NCBI GenBank assembly: GCA_000435635.1
Contig: FR882119.1
Span: 1 to 62,564, forward strand
Length of the DNA: 62,564 nucleotides
DNA from: Prevotella sp. CAG:1320
GTDB taxonomy: Bacteria > Bacteroidota > Bacteroidia > Bacteroidales > Bacteroidaceae
Direction: 5' to 3'
Made by a program: the position numbers and the translations under genes. Within the stretch, counting starts at the first letter, position 1. Every line of letters begins with the position of its first letter. The notes beneath the pieces were generated by a model. It was given only the letters and a program-made list of their open reading frames with translations, ran no database searches and was not told where the DNA came from. Below are positions 1 to 8,926 of the stretch, piece by piece.

Positions 1-16
1 GGTGTTGTTCAATAAG

Positions 17-46
17 CAAAGATACGAATTTTTCAGCAAATCACAA
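17..46 (-). promoter_or_regulatory. Promoter reading left out of the window
   Basis: On the minus strand TTG (46-44) is followed after 19 nt by TATCTTTG (24-17), a full match to the Bacteroidetes sigma-factor consensus. It would drive a gene lying to the left of position 1 that cannot be seen. Confidence 0.6.
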
Positions 47-314
47 CAAAGCATGGGCGGTCATTTTCACCAAGAAAAGATGTTCTGTCATTCTATTGCT
101 GAGATGGCGTTTGCCTTAGTCTTAGGAGAAGGGGAGAACCTATAAATGTTCATCACCCCTTCGCCATAGCTTCCCACGGAGAAAACAGTTACCGAGAATA
201 CAGTTAGGTGGCAACTCCCAATATAGGCGAAGCCCCGAACGCATATCTATTCAATTGCCAAGATTGGTGTCTCCGTAAAAAGCCATGGTGCTATTAAGTT
301 GTTGCCTCTAGGGT
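47..314. other. Intergenic stretch with no recognised feature
   Basis: No convincing reading frame, RNA gene or repeat was seen between the leftward promoter and the 3' end of the esterase gene. Confidence 0.5.
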
Positions 315-2033
315 TTATCGTATGACGAATTTCTTTCCGCCACGGATGTAGATGCCCCTTGGCAGGTTGTCGGTATCGGGCATACGGATGCCTTGCAGGT
401 TGTAGATTGCCTCATCTTCTTCAACCGTGATGGTCGACACGGAAGATATTGAGGTGGTTTCGCTTGAATAGTCGTCGTTGTTGGTCAGGTACATGTCGGC
501 TACGTCTATGATGCCTTCCGCTCCAGCCCATAGGGAAATAATCGAGACGTGGGAAACGTCCATAGGTTGTCCTTTCAGGTCATCGCCGCTGGTATAGGTG
601 ATTTCCTGGAGCGGTATGGCGATAGTCGTCGTATTCGGTTCGATAGGGTGGCTGTGGTTAGGTGTCCAAATATTGCTCTCGGGATAGATGTTGATGCTGG
701 CGTTCACGTTTTGCGGCTTGTCCAGCTTCAGTACTAGGTATTTGTAATCGCTCATGTCGATGCCGCTGCTATATACCCAACCCATTTGTCCGTATTGGCC
801 AGGAGAGAATGACCGCGTAGCTTCATCGTAGATGCCTTCACCGAAGAGGTCGGTGTGGATGAATTCCTCGCTGAAAGGGAAATAGGTGGCTCGCAGGGTG
901 AAAGTGGCGGTGAGTGTCTGGCCTGTCGGGTCGGTGTAGGTGGCTTTCACGTCTGTTTCTCCCTGGGCGAGTCCTATTACCCTCCCGTTGGAGACGCGTG
1001 CCACTTCGGGGTTGCTCAACTCGTAGCTGGCGATGGAGGCTATGTTCTCAATGTATCCGTCACCGAAGTCCGCCGTTAGGTTCAGCTCTTTTCCCGTCCC
1101 TATCTGGATTTCCATGTCGGTCTCTTCCAGGGTCAGCCTCTCGGCAGGCCGTTCGGGCATGCCTGGCAACATGCGATAGACGTTTTTCAATACAGACATG
1201 GCGTAATGCTTTCCCAGTTCCCGGTAGCCCGCGGCCGTGAAGTGTAACCCGTCGTTCGCTCCCGCGCAGCCCTCGGAAGAGACAACATAGGCGTTCATCA
1301 TGTCTGGGAGGCGGGCGATGATGTCATTGTGGCCGTAGCAGACACCGCCTTCTTCCTGGCGCAGCGTTTCTCCCGCGAACAGGGGCACTTCATCGCCATC
1401 CAGGTTGAGGTCGTGTATCAGGTCTTCATATATCTTTCGCACTTTCATTGGCCAGTCGCCTTGCGTGTTGTTGCTTTCGCCTTGATGAAGCAAGATACCC
1501 TTGATAACACCGTCTTTTTGTGCTTTCTTGGCCATGGTCACCATTTTCGCGTAGGGATTTCCGTCATATAAATCCATCAGCGAGCGTTGCCAGTCGTCGG
1601 TCGTGGCATAGTAGTTCTTGTAGTTCTCCTTGTCAAAGGCATCGATGCCAGAGCCTCCCATGGCCACGACGATTACACCTATACGATGGATATTTGGCAG
1701 GTATTCTACCAAAGTACGCCCGAAATAGTCGACGGGAGTTAGGCCTGTATTGGCGCGGCACAATGGAGGAATGGCCGTGTACCATTCACCGGGAACGCGA
1801 TTGATGTCACGATCCCCGTCGCACATGCTCATCACCTGGAAGCGATCGTCTACTCCTGTCTTGTCGATTTCCTCTATGGCGGCGTTTCCTTCCATGTTGG
1901 ATTGGCCGAAACACAGGTAGATGTGGAAGTTCGGATCAGGTTGTGTGGCGTCTCTTTCAGGTAATGGGTTGTCTGCGAACGTAGCGGATGCCATGAGCGT
2001 GGCCGCCAGAAGTATGTAAAGATGTTTTTTCAT
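315..2033 (-). CDS. Secreted SGNH/sialate O-acetylesterase-like carbohydrate esterase
   Basis: A 572-residue exported esterase. The first 20 residues form a signal peptide (charged start, hydrophobic core, cut near ATFA/DN). The N-terminal domain has the SGNH nucleophile motif FGQSNMEG (Ser about residue 45) and the downstream Asp-x-x-His element in DGLHFTAAGY, as in the SASA/DUF303 family of acetylesterases acting on sialic acid or acetylated plant glycans. Residues about 300-385 look like a bacterial Ig-like domain; the rest resembles a beta-sandwich binding module. The C-terminus ends with a YNLQGIR...LPRGIYI...GKKFVIR pattern common on secreted Bacteroidales proteins. Substrate unknown; deacetylation of a glycan is inferred from the family. 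It stands alone, with no linked SusC/SusD genes. Confidence 0.75.
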   Translation of the reverse strand: MKKHLYILLAATLMASATFADNPLPERDATQPDPNFHIYLCFGQSNMEGNAAIEEIDKTGVDDRFQVMSMCDGDRDINRVPGEWYTAIPPLCRANTGLTPVDYFGRTLVEYLPNIHRIGVIVVAMGGSGIDAFDKENYKNYYATTDDWQRSLMDLYDGNPYAKMVTMAKKAQKDGVIKGILLHQGESNNTQGDWPMKVRKIYEDLIHDLNLDGDEVPLFAGETLRQEEGGVCYGHNDIIARLPDMMNAYVVSSEGCAGANDGLHFTAAGYRELGKHYAMSVLKNVYRMLPGMPERPAERLTLEETDMEIQIGTGKELNLTADFGDGYIENIASIASYELSNPEVARVSNGRVIGLAQGETDVKATYTDPTGQTLTATFTLRATYFPFSEEFIHTDLFGEGIYDEATRSFSPGQYGQMGWVYSSGIDMSDYKYLVLKLDKPQNVNASINIYPESNIWTPNHSHPIEPNTTTIAIPLQEITYTSGDDLKGQPMDVSHVSIISLWAGAEGIIDVADMYLTNNDDYSSETTSISSVSTITVEEDEAIYNLQGIRMPDTDNLPRGIYIRGGKKFVIR

Positions 2034-2188
2034 ATTAGATGTTTATGGTATTATTATCTTGTTCTTTACAAGACTTCGCGAAGTTATGAAAATAAATCCG
2101 AAAACCTTGAAAGATGGTGTAACGAATACTTTTCGCCATGTCGCGAAGTTGGGTGATTTGGATACGATGGGGGTGTACGCTATTGTTC

Positions 2189-2311
2189 CGCTCCGTGCGC
2201 AACTTCCTCGTCAACCTTTGCTCCGCGCTCACCGCCTACAGTTCCTTCGACAACAAGCCGGGGGCATTGCCCGTGCATGTCGAAAGAACTGCTCAACTGG
2301 AACTTTTCTAA
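2189..2311 (+). pseudogene. C-terminal remnant of an IS4-like transposase
   Basis: Forty codons reading RSVRNFLVNLCSALTAY and ending in TAQLELF resemble the extreme C-terminus of IS4-family transposases of Bacteroidales, which typically end in an (I/V)RNF.xNL...AY segment and ...QLxLF. No start, upstream catalytic DDE region or terminal inverted repeats were found, so this is a dead tail. Identification rests on pattern memory only. Confidence 0.35.
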
Positions 2312-2410
2312 CTATACTTTATCCCGAACTCAAATATTATTTCATGAAGAGGCTATCCCCAAACTGGTCAGGAAGGGTAGACTCTTTTGTGTATGCTTGG
2401 ACTTATTGCT

Positions 2411-2493
2411 TACTTGCCAAAGTATTATAGGATACTTGCCCATTTATCCAATAATACCTGCTCATTTATTATTGGATACTTGGGCAAGTAATC
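2411..2493. repeat. 22-nt-period repeat array (TACTTGCC type)
   Basis: Related units begin at 2411, 2433, 2455 and 2477, exactly 22 nt apart, each opening with TACTTGCC or a close variant (TACCTGCT, TACTTGGG). The segment near 2434-2456 is also an imperfect inverted repeat of the segment near 2464-2486. It has the same architecture as the AAAATAACTTATTTT arrays elsewhere in the window, but a different core. Confidence 0.7.
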
Positions 2494-2599
2494 TATGGTT
2501 CAGTAACAGCGTGGCTTTAGTCGGCTTATGGTGATCAAACTTCCGATTAAAGGTTTCTAATTCGAAATCTACCTTCATTACCAATTCTTTCAGTGTCAT
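2462..2599 (-). CDS. Possible truncated small protein
   Basis: A 45-codon frame opens with MTLKELVMKVDFELE, a plausible N-terminus for a small Bacteroidales protein, and stops inside the 22-nt repeat array, so its C-terminus appears to have been replaced by repeat sequence. No ribosome binding site or domain supports it strongly. It may be a remnant rather than a working gene. Confidence 0.25.
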   Translation of the reverse strand: MTLKELVMKVDFELETFNRKFDHHKPTKATLLLNHRLLAQVSNNK

Positions 2600-2737
2600 A
2601 AGCAAATAGTTTTGCGTAAAGCAAGTGTTTTTCTGTGCCAAAACAAAGTACTGGGTTGATATATTTTTTGCTTATGCCTCAATTCGGCACACGCCTTCTC
2701 TTATTTTGTACTCGTAAACTCTAAATAGGTGAAAACA

Positions 2738-3180
2738 ATGAGAAACATTCAGAATCACGACGTGAAGATATTCACGGACAATATCGAAACGACCGCCATC
2801 GAACAGATAGAACGGTTGCTGACTATCCCCGCATTCGGCGGTTGCAAAATCCGCGTCATGCCTGATGTTCATGCAGGGGCAGGTTGTGTCATTGGCTTTA
2901 CAGGTGACTTGGGAGACAAGGTTATCCATAATATCGTAGGTGTGGACATCGGTTGCGGCATTTTGGCACAACCGTTCACCTGCATGAAAGAGATAGATTA
3001 CCACGCCTTGAATGAGTTCATCCTACATCACATCCCGTCAGGGCGCAATTATCGGGACAACAAGTATGCACCACTGCCACAAAAGTATATGGATGCTTAC
3101 CGCGAGAGCAAGAATCTCATCAAACAGATGCGTTGCTACCGGGAATTGAAAGAGACGAAACGCCTCAATCTCTCCATCGG
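2738..3180 (+). pseudogene. rtcB: Truncated RtcB-type RNA ligase
   Basis: The start ATG (2738; a GTG three codons upstream is an alternative) opens a good RtcB N-terminus with MPDVHAGAGCVIGF and NIVGVDIGCGI, which contain the metal-binding Asp/Cys/His region of the family. Only about 147 residues remain of a protein normally about 400 long. Homology stops at LKETKRLNLSIGG, where RtcB proteins normally continue with a glycine-rich GNHFIE segment; here the sequence runs out of frame into a Fic fragment. The remaining metal and guanylylation residues are missing, so it cannot be a working ligase. RtcB joins RNA ends during repair in intact form. Confidence 0.75.
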
Positions 3181-3305
3181 TGGAAGAGAAAGCTGCCAAT
3201 CTGCTTTATTTCATCACCAAGAACCACAGTTTTAACGATGGCAACAAACGCATAGCGGCAGCTTTGTTCCTATACTTTCTCAACTGCAATGGCGTCCTGC
3301 CTTGA
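3171..3305 (+). pseudogene. Fic/DOC domain fragment
   Basis: In the frame starting at 3171 the DNA encodes PSVEEKAANLLYFI then HSFNDGNKR, a match to the Fic signature HxFx(D/E)GN(K/R)R, and ends at a stop after 44 codons. Fic proteins transfer AMP or other nucleotides to target proteins. Upstream Fic sequence is absent, having been replaced by the rtcB 5' part, so this is the scar of a deletion joining two unrelated genes in different frames. Confidence 0.7.
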
Positions 3306-3566
3306 CGGAATGCCTCCAGTTCTGCGTCATTCAGCGGATAACAGGAAGAATAGCGGATAAGTACAATCGCATGGTCATATCGGTCTAAATCAAGTTGCTG
3401 GTATTGCGGACAAAAGGGAGAATAAGGCAAGCATGAGGCTGGAGAGCGCGGATGGAATATTTTGATAGATTCAGATGTTTCTTTCCAATATTAGAATGTT
3501 CTTGTAGTAATTTTATTATCCTTGTAGCCCGATATATAGTTGCTTCTTAAACAAAGGCAGAATATT
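3306..3566. other. Scarred intergenic segment before the polymerase gene
   Basis: The minus strand from about 3430 to 3300 can be read as a protein-like remnant (RYDHAIVLIRYSSCYPLND) that stops resembling a gene once it enters the Fic fragment; I cannot name it. TATCCTTG near 3515 could be a weak -7 element for the polymerase gene. No LexA-type box was recognised. Confidence 0.3.
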
Positions 3567-5060
3567 ATGGAAGAGCAAGTTTCACGACAATATATAGCAA
3601 TAGACCTAAAATCATTCTACGCTTCCGTGGAATGTGTAGAGCGAGGGCTTGATCCGCTTGACACGTTTCTTGTCGTGGCCGACCCAGCAAGGACGGAAAA
3701 GACCATCTGTCTTGCCGTGTCGCCCGCACTGAAAAGTTACGGTATCGGCGGCAGGCCACGGCTGTTCGAGGTGGTACAAAGAGTGCGTGAGGTTAATCGG
3801 CAACGGGGACATAGCGGAAAATCGCACTCCAAAAAGGAACTGGACGCGCATAAGGAACTTGCTGTGGATTATCTGGTAGCACAGCCACGCATGGCTCACT
3901 ATATCAAATACAGCACACGCGTTTACGAGGTATATCTCCGATATATCGCCCCGGAGGATATTCACGTCTATTCCATAGACGAGGTGTTTATGGACGTGAC
4001 GGCATATCTCAAAAATTATAAGATGACCGCCCATGAGTTGGCTATGAAAATGATTTGTGAGGTCTTGAAAGAAACAGGCATCACCGCTACTGCCGGCATC
4101 GGAACCAACCTTTACCTCTGCAAGATAGCGATGGATATTGTAGCCAAGAAAATGAAGCCGGACAAGGACGGTGTGCGTATAGCCGAGCTTGACGAGATGT
4201 CCTACCGCCGCCAGTTATGGGAACACACTCCGCTCACGGATTTTTGGCGCGTGGGGCGTGGAATTGCCGCACGGCTAGCAATCTACGGCATCCTGACAAT
4301 GGGCGATATCGCCCGATGTTCCATCGAGCACGAGGATTTGCTGTATAAGCTGTTCGGGGTCAATGCGGAGCTGCTGATAGACCATGCCTGGGGATGGGAG
4401 CCGGTGACAATGGACATGATAAAGGCATACCGTCCGGAGACAAGCTCCATCAGCAGCGGACAAGTGCTCCAGTCACCCTACACGTCGGCCAAAGCCCGGA
4501 ATGTGGTGCTGGAAATGGCGGACAGTCTTTCACTCGACCTGGTGGACAAGAAATTAGTGACCGACCAGCTCGTGCTGACCGTCGGTTACGACACCGAATC
4601 GCTGACGGACAAAGATATCCGAAAAAAGTATCAGGGCAAGGTGGCGACCGACCGTTACGGTAGACAAGTCCCTGCTCATGCCCATGGAACAGCCAACATG
4701 GAGCGTCCGACCTCTTCCGAAAGAATCCTCATGGAGAAGGCTGGCGGACTGTTTGACCGCATCGTAAACCCCGACCTGCTGGTGCGCCGCATCACCCTGT
4801 CGGCTAACCATCTTATGCACGAGACGGATATACAGCCGAACAATAAAGCAATCCAGCTCGACCTTTTCACCGACTATGAGCAGCTGGAAATGGAACGGAA
4901 AGCCGAAGAAGAGATGTTGGCCAAGGAACGCCGTCGCCAGGAAGCCGTGCTGCAGATAAAGAAGAAGTTCGGCAAGAACGCCATCCTTAAAGGTTTGAAC
5001 TATGCGGACGGAGCCACTCAAAGGGAGCGTAATCAACAGATAGGAGGACACCATGAGTAG
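3567..5060 (+). CDS. Y-family DNA polymerase (UmuC/DinB-like)
   Basis: A 497-residue translesion polymerase. The N-terminus YIAIDLKSFYASVECVERG is the Y-family motif with the first catalytic Asp and the steric-gate aromatic pair; YSIDEVFMDVT supplies the second Asp-Glu pair, and TATAGIGTNLYLCKIAMD is the conserved palm segment. A little-finger region and a long charged C-terminal helix follow. ATG at 3567 is preferred over an upstream TTG because it is preceded by AAAGGCAG and starts right at the conserved region. It overlaps the next gene by 8 nt, so the two are translated together. Such pairs are often carried on mobile elements; the debris on both sides here fits that. Role inferred: error-prone bypass of DNA lesions. 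Confidence 0.88.
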   Translation: MEEQVSRQYIAIDLKSFYASVECVERGLDPLDTFLVVADPARTEKTICLAVSPALKSYGIGGRPRLFEVVQRVREVNRQRGHSGKSHSKKELDAHKELAVDYLVAQPRMAHYIKYSTRVYEVYLRYIAPEDIHVYSIDEVFMDVTAYLKNYKMTAHELAMKMICEVLKETGITATAGIGTNLYLCKIAMDIVAKKMKPDKDGVRIAELDEMSYRRQLWEHTPLTDFWRVGRGIAARLAIYGILTMGDIARCSIEHEDLLYKLFGVNAELLIDHAWGWEPVTMDMIKAYRPETSSISSGQVLQSPYTSAKARNVVLEMADSLSLDLVDKKLVTDQLVLTVGYDTESLTDKDIRKKYQGKVATDRYGRQVPAHAHGTANMERPTSSERILMEKAGGLFDRIVNPDLLVRRITLSANHLMHETDIQPNNKAIQLDLFTDYEQLEMERKAEEEMLAKERRRQEAVLQIKKKFGKNAILKGLNYADGATQRERNQQIGGHHE

Positions 5061-5490
5061 ATATGACGACATCATCAACCTGCCGCACCACGTTTCCAAA
5101 ATCCGGAAGCCGATGCCGATGATAAACCGTGCCGCCCAGTTTGCGCCCTTCGCCGCTCTGACCGGCCATGACGAGGCGATTACTGAAACCGCACGGCAGA
5201 CCACGCCGAAGCGGATATTGTCATCGGATGAACAGGAGATACTGTCCAAGCGTCTGGCTTATGCCATAGGCCATGTCGGTGAGCGTCCCAACCTTACATT
5301 CACTTATTTTATTCCTGATACCCAGAAGGAAGGAGGTAGGTATGTAAGCACTTCCGGAATATTACGAGCATATGATGATTTTGAAAAGAAAATAGCATTG
5401 GAGGATGGAACTGTCATTCTTATTGAGACTATAATTTCGATTTCAGGAGACATGTTAGACAAGTTCAACTTTGAAAAGATGAAATATTGA
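5053..5490 (+). CDS. YolD-like protein, partner of the Y-family polymerase
   Basis: A 145-residue protein with an N-terminus (YDDIINLPHHVSK... then RAAQFAPFAALTGHDEAI) typical of YolD-like proteins, including the RAAQFxPFAAL motif. It starts inside the last codons of the polymerase gene, so translational coupling is likely. In Firmicutes YolD-like proteins sit next to UvrX/DinB-type polymerases and are thought to act like UmuD; that role here is inferred from context. The last third, from about residue 95, is less conserved and may be a small OB/SH3-like fold, but this is not certain. Confidence 0.75.
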   Translation: MSRYDDIINLPHHVSKIRKPMPMINRAAQFAPFAALTGHDEAITETARQTTPKRILSSDEQEILSKRLAYAIGHVGERPNLTFTYFIPDTQKEGGRYVSTSGILRAYDDFEKKIALEDGTVILIETIISISGDMLDKFNFEKMKY

Positions 5491-5552
5491 GCCTTGTCAT
5501 ACCTAAATCATGTATAAATCCATAGTCAAAAAAATAATTTGTAGTTGTCATA

Positions 5553-5583
5553 TTTGCCAATTATAAATGATCTCGTATCTTTG
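5553..5583 (+). promoter_or_regulatory. Strong promoter with no intact gene behind it
   Basis: TTTG (5553-5556), 19 nt, TATCTTTG (5576-5583) is a perfect consensus. Downstream are only short frames broken by stops and the HTH remnant, so it probably once drove a small toxin-antitoxin-like or regulatory gene, or now makes a small RNA. Confidence 0.65.
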
Positions 5584-5791
5584 CTCCATAAAAAGAAAAA
5601 ATATGCTTCAAGGATTATTTTTTTTGTATCAAAATCCAACGGGCAGTCGGAAATTAGACTGATCCATGATTCGGGGAAACAACTGTATTGTTGTTCAACT
5701 CGATATTTCCATTACAAGCAGAAGAACAGTACGTAAGGGTAATTCATGAACTTTTCAATGTTCATCCCCAGCGAATCTTAGTAGGATTTAA

Positions 5792-5878
5792 CAAGGCAAA
5801 GTGTCCACAGGCTTGGACATTCTTTCCAAAATAGCCAATGCTTTAGGATATAAATTAGATTTCGTAAGAACCGTATAA
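5792..5878 (+). pseudogene. C-terminal remnant of an HTH (XRE-type) regulator or antitoxin
   Basis: Twenty-eight codons after an in-frame stop read QGKVSTGLDILSKIANALG then YKLDFVRTV, the typical last helices of a Cro/cI-type HTH domain in antitoxins. The upstream half is not recoverable in one frame between the 5553 promoter and here, so the gene is probably decayed. Confidence 0.45.
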
Positions 5879-5884
5879 AAATAG

Positions 5885-5926
5885 TTTAGGCTGTAACGCC
5901 TGTCATACAGGACATTACAGCCTAAA
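5885..5926 (-). terminator. Terminator of ppdK
   Basis: A perfect 12-bp inverted repeat (TTTAGGCTGTAA / TTACAGCCTAAA) with an inner CCTGT/ACAGG stem lies just beyond the ppdK stop. On the minus strand it is followed by CTATTTTT. Confidence 0.75.
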
Positions 5927-5944
5927 TCAATGCCTAAGATATTT

Positions 5945-8713
5945 TTAGAGAGTATCCTCTACCGCAGCCTGCGCCGCCGCTAACCTGGCGATTGGCACAC
6001 GGAAAGGTGAACAGCTGACGTAATTGAGGCCTACCTTGTGGCAGAACTTCACGGATGAAGGCTCACCGCCATGCTCTCCACAGATACCGCATTTCAAGTC
6101 GGGACGGGTAGAGCGACCTTTCTTCACGGCCATGTCTATCAGTTGGCCCACGCCAGTTTGGTCAAGCACCTGGAACGGGTCTACATTCAGGATCTTCTTC
6201 TCCAAATAAGCGGGCAAGAAGCTGGCTATGTCATCACGGCTGTAGCCGAAGGTCATCTGTGTCAAGTCATTGGTTCCGAAGCTGAAGTACTCGGCTTTCT
6301 TGGCGATGTAGTCGGCTGTCAAGGCGGCGCGAGGTATCTCTATCATGGTTCCAATCTTGAAGTCGATAGTGACACCCTCTTCCTCGAAGAGCTTTTGGGC
6401 GGTCTCGCGAATCACTTTCTCTTGCTCGTCGAACTCGTTGACGATACCAATCAGGGGCACCATAATCTCTGGATGGGGATCGAAGCCTTCCTTTTTCAAG
6501 TCGATGGCGGCTCCCAGGATGGCCTTGGTCTGCATAGCCGTGATCTCAGGATAGGTGTTGCCCAAGCGGCATCCGCGGTGACCCAGCATGGGGTTGTGCT
6601 CGCTGAGGGAGTTGACACGCCTCTGGATTTCCTCTACGGAGATGCCCATGTCGTCTGCCATAGTCTGTTGGCCTTTCAAGTCGTGGGGAACGAACTCGTG
6701 CAAAGGAGGATCGAGCAAGCGGATATTGACGGGATAGCCGTCCATGGCTTTCAATATGCCATAGAAATCTTGCTTCTGATAGGGGAGGAGCTTGGCCAGT
6801 GCCTTCTCGCGGCCTTGGGTGTTGTCTGCCAATATCATCTCGCGCATGGCCTTGATCTTCTCGTTCTCGAAGAACATGTGCTCAGTGCGGCAGAGTCCGA
6901 TACCTACCGCTCCGAAACTGCGAGCCACCTTGGCGTCGTGGGGCGTATCCGCATTGGTGCGTACCACCAACTTGGTGTATTTGTCGCAGAGCTTCATCAA
7001 CTCGGCGAAGTCGCCTGTCATCTCGGCAGGTTTGGTCTTTACCTCGCCTTGGTATACTTCTCCCGTAGTACCATTGATAGAGATGTAGTCTCCCTCACGC
7101 AGGATTACGCCATCGATTTCCAAGGTGCGAGCCTTGTAGTCTACGTTGATGCCACCAGCGCCAGATACGCAGCATTTGCCCATACCACGGGCAACAACGG
7201 CGGCGTGGCTAGTCATACCGCCGCGACGGGTGAGGACAACGTCGGCGTGGCTAGTCATACCGCCGCGAGCGGTAAGGATTCCCTCGGCGGCGCTCATGCC
7301 AGCCAAGTCCTCAGGGCTGGTCTCCAGTCTCACCATGACTACGCGATGACCTGCCTCATGCCACTTGGCGGCGTCCTCGGCAAAGAATACAATCTGTCCG
7401 CAAGCGGCACCAGGGGAGGCGGGAAGACCACGGGTGAGCACCTTTGCTTGCGCTTGCGCCAACTTGTCGAATACAGGGTGTAACAGTTCATCCAGCTTGT
7501 TGGGCTCGCAACGCTCTAGAGCTGTCTTCTCGTCTATCTCGCCTTCGCGCAGCAAGTCCATGGCAATCTTCACCATGGCTGTACCTGTTCGCTTGCCGTT
7601 ACGGGTCTGCAAGAACCATAGGTGGCCTTCCTGTACGGTGAACTCCATGTCTTGCATGTCGTGGTAGTGCTTCTCCAGTTTCTCTTGTATGGCGTTCAGC
7701 TGCGCGAATATCTCTGGCATAGCCTCTTCCATAGAAGGATACTTCGTGGCGCGGGTCTCTTCGTCAATGCCCTGTTGCTTGGCCCAGCGTTGAGAGCCTT
7801 CCTTGGTGATTTGCTGAGGAGTGCGGATACCTGCCACCACGTCTTCGCCCTGTGCGTTGACCAAGTATTCTCCGTTGAAAATGTTCTCGCCCGTAGCGGC
7901 ATCACGGCTGAAACATACACCCGTGGCGGAAGTCTCGCCCATGTTGCCGAATACCATGGCCATGACGGTGACGGCCGTACCCCATTCGGAGGGTATGCCC
8001 TCCATCTTGCGGTAGAGGATGGCGCGCTCGTTCATCCAGCTGTCGAACACGGCGCAGATAGCTCCCCACAATTGTTCCATGGGGTCATCGGGGAATTCCT
8101 TGCCAGTCTGCTGGTGGATGGCAGCCTTGAAGAGTTTCACGAGTTGCTTCAGCTCGTCGATGTTCATCTCGTTGTCCAGCTTGATGTTACGCTGGCGTTT
8201 CACGTCCATGATGATTGCTTCAAAGGGGTCGATGTCATCTTTGTTGACGGGTTTCATGCCGAGCACCACGTCACCATACATCTGCACGAAGCGACGATAG
8301 CTGTCATAGGCGAACCTCTCGTTGCCGGTCTTGCGGGCAAGGCCTTCTACCACCTGGTCGTTGAGTCCCAGGTTGAGGATGGTATCCATCATGCCTGGCA
8401 TGGAAGCGCGTGCTCCGGAGCGCACGCTTACCAATAGCGGGTTCTCGACATCGCCAAACCTGGAGTTCATCAGTTTCTCGATGTGTTTCACTGATTGCTC
8501 CACTTCGTCTCTCATCAAGGCTACCACTTCGTCTTTACCTTTTTCATAGTATTCACTGCACACATCGGTGGTGATGGTAAATCCTGGAGGAACGGGTACG
8601 CCGATTAAGTTCATTTCGGCCAGATTGGCTCCTTTGCCGCCCAAGAGGTTTCTCATGTCTGCTCTACCTTCCGCTTTCCCATTGCCGAAGGTATAAACTC
8701 GTTTTTCACTCAT
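5945..8713 (-). CDS. ppdK: Pyruvate, phosphate dikinase with duplicated phosphohistidine motif
   Basis: A 922-residue PPDK, which interconverts pyruvate + ATP + Pi and phosphoenolpyruvate + AMP + PPi in the cytoplasm. The N-terminal ATP-grasp domain begins with LLGGKGANLAEM; the C-terminal PEP/pyruvate barrel includes GLCRTEHMFF and SFGTNDLTQM with the catalytic Cys in CGICGEHGG. In the central swivelling domain the catalytic motif GGMTSHAAVV appears twice in tandem: first as GGMTSHADVV with His489, then 14 residues later as GGMTSHAAVVARGMGK with His503. The underlying DNA is a 42-bp in-frame tandem duplication (about 26 identical nt at 7201 and 7243). Without it the protein would be 908 residues, close to what I expect for the family. 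Single gene with its own promoter and terminator. Confidence 0.95.
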   Translation of the reverse strand: MSEKRVYTFGNGKAEGRADMRNLLGGKGANLAEMNLIGVPVPPGFTITTDVCSEYYEKGKDEVVALMRDEVEQSVKHIEKLMNSRFGDVENPLLVSVRSGARASMPGMMDTILNLGLNDQVVEGLARKTGNERFAYDSYRRFVQMYGDVVLGMKPVNKDDIDPFEAIIMDVKRQRNIKLDNEMNIDELKQLVKLFKAAIHQQTGKEFPDDPMEQLWGAICAVFDSWMNERAILYRKMEGIPSEWGTAVTVMAMVFGNMGETSATGVCFSRDAATGENIFNGEYLVNAQGEDVVAGIRTPQQITKEGSQRWAKQQGIDEETRATKYPSMEEAMPEIFAQLNAIQEKLEKHYHDMQDMEFTVQEGHLWFLQTRNGKRTGTAMVKIAMDLLREGEIDEKTALERCEPNKLDELLHPVFDKLAQAQAKVLTRGLPASPGAACGQIVFFAEDAAKWHEAGHRVVMVRLETSPEDLAGMSAAEGILTARGGMTSHADVVLTRRGGMTSHAAVVARGMGKCCVSGAGGINVDYKARTLEIDGVILREGDYISINGTTGEVYQGEVKTKPAEMTGDFAELMKLCDKYTKLVVRTNADTPHDAKVARSFGAVGIGLCRTEHMFFENEKIKAMREMILADNTQGREKALAKLLPYQKQDFYGILKAMDGYPVNIRLLDPPLHEFVPHDLKGQQTMADDMGISVEEIQRRVNSLSEHNPMLGHRGCRLGNTYPEITAMQTKAILGAAIDLKKEGFDPHPEIMVPLIGIVNEFDEQEKVIRETAQKLFEEEGVTIDFKIGTMIEIPRAALTADYIAKKAEYFSFGTNDLTQMTFGYSRDDIASFLPAYLEKKILNVDPFQVLDQTGVGQLIDMAVKKGRSTRPDLKCGICGEHGGEPSSVKFCHKVGLNYVSCSPFRVPIARLAAAQAAVEDTL

Positions 8714-8762
8714 AGTTGATTAAAATGGTTTTATATGTTTAAGTTAAGATTATAATCTAGCG

Positions 8763-8793
8763 CAAAAATAATAATTATTTATTTTTCCACCAA
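8763..8793 (-). promoter_or_regulatory. Promoter of ppdK
   Basis: Minus strand: TTG (8793-8791), 20 nt, TATTTTTG (8770-8763), about 50 nt upstream of the ppdK start codon. Confidence 0.65.
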
Positions 8794-8926
8794 CTTTTTG
8801 AAAGTTTTTTTGCTATGCGCACATTACATTTTCATCTGTTTGCGCTCACACGTTCACTTTTTCAACTTTTTATTTCGTCAGTTTGGCAAGTTTCATTACC
8901 TTCGCGGGCAAATTTCACGTAAACCC

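Noticed and set aside
2059..2430. 123-codon plus-strand frame after the esterase
   Set aside because: No start signal or domain; the transposase-like tail is in another frame and the end runs into the 22-nt repeat array.
7201..7268. Assembly stutter as the cause of the ppdK duplication
   Set aside because: Not excluded, but the two copies differ at several codons and keep the frame, which a simple stutter would not explain.
6071..7483. Long open frame (470 codons) on the plus strand
   Set aside because: Lies wholly antisense to ppdK, which has full family motifs; the antisense protein has no recognisable domain and an odd composition.
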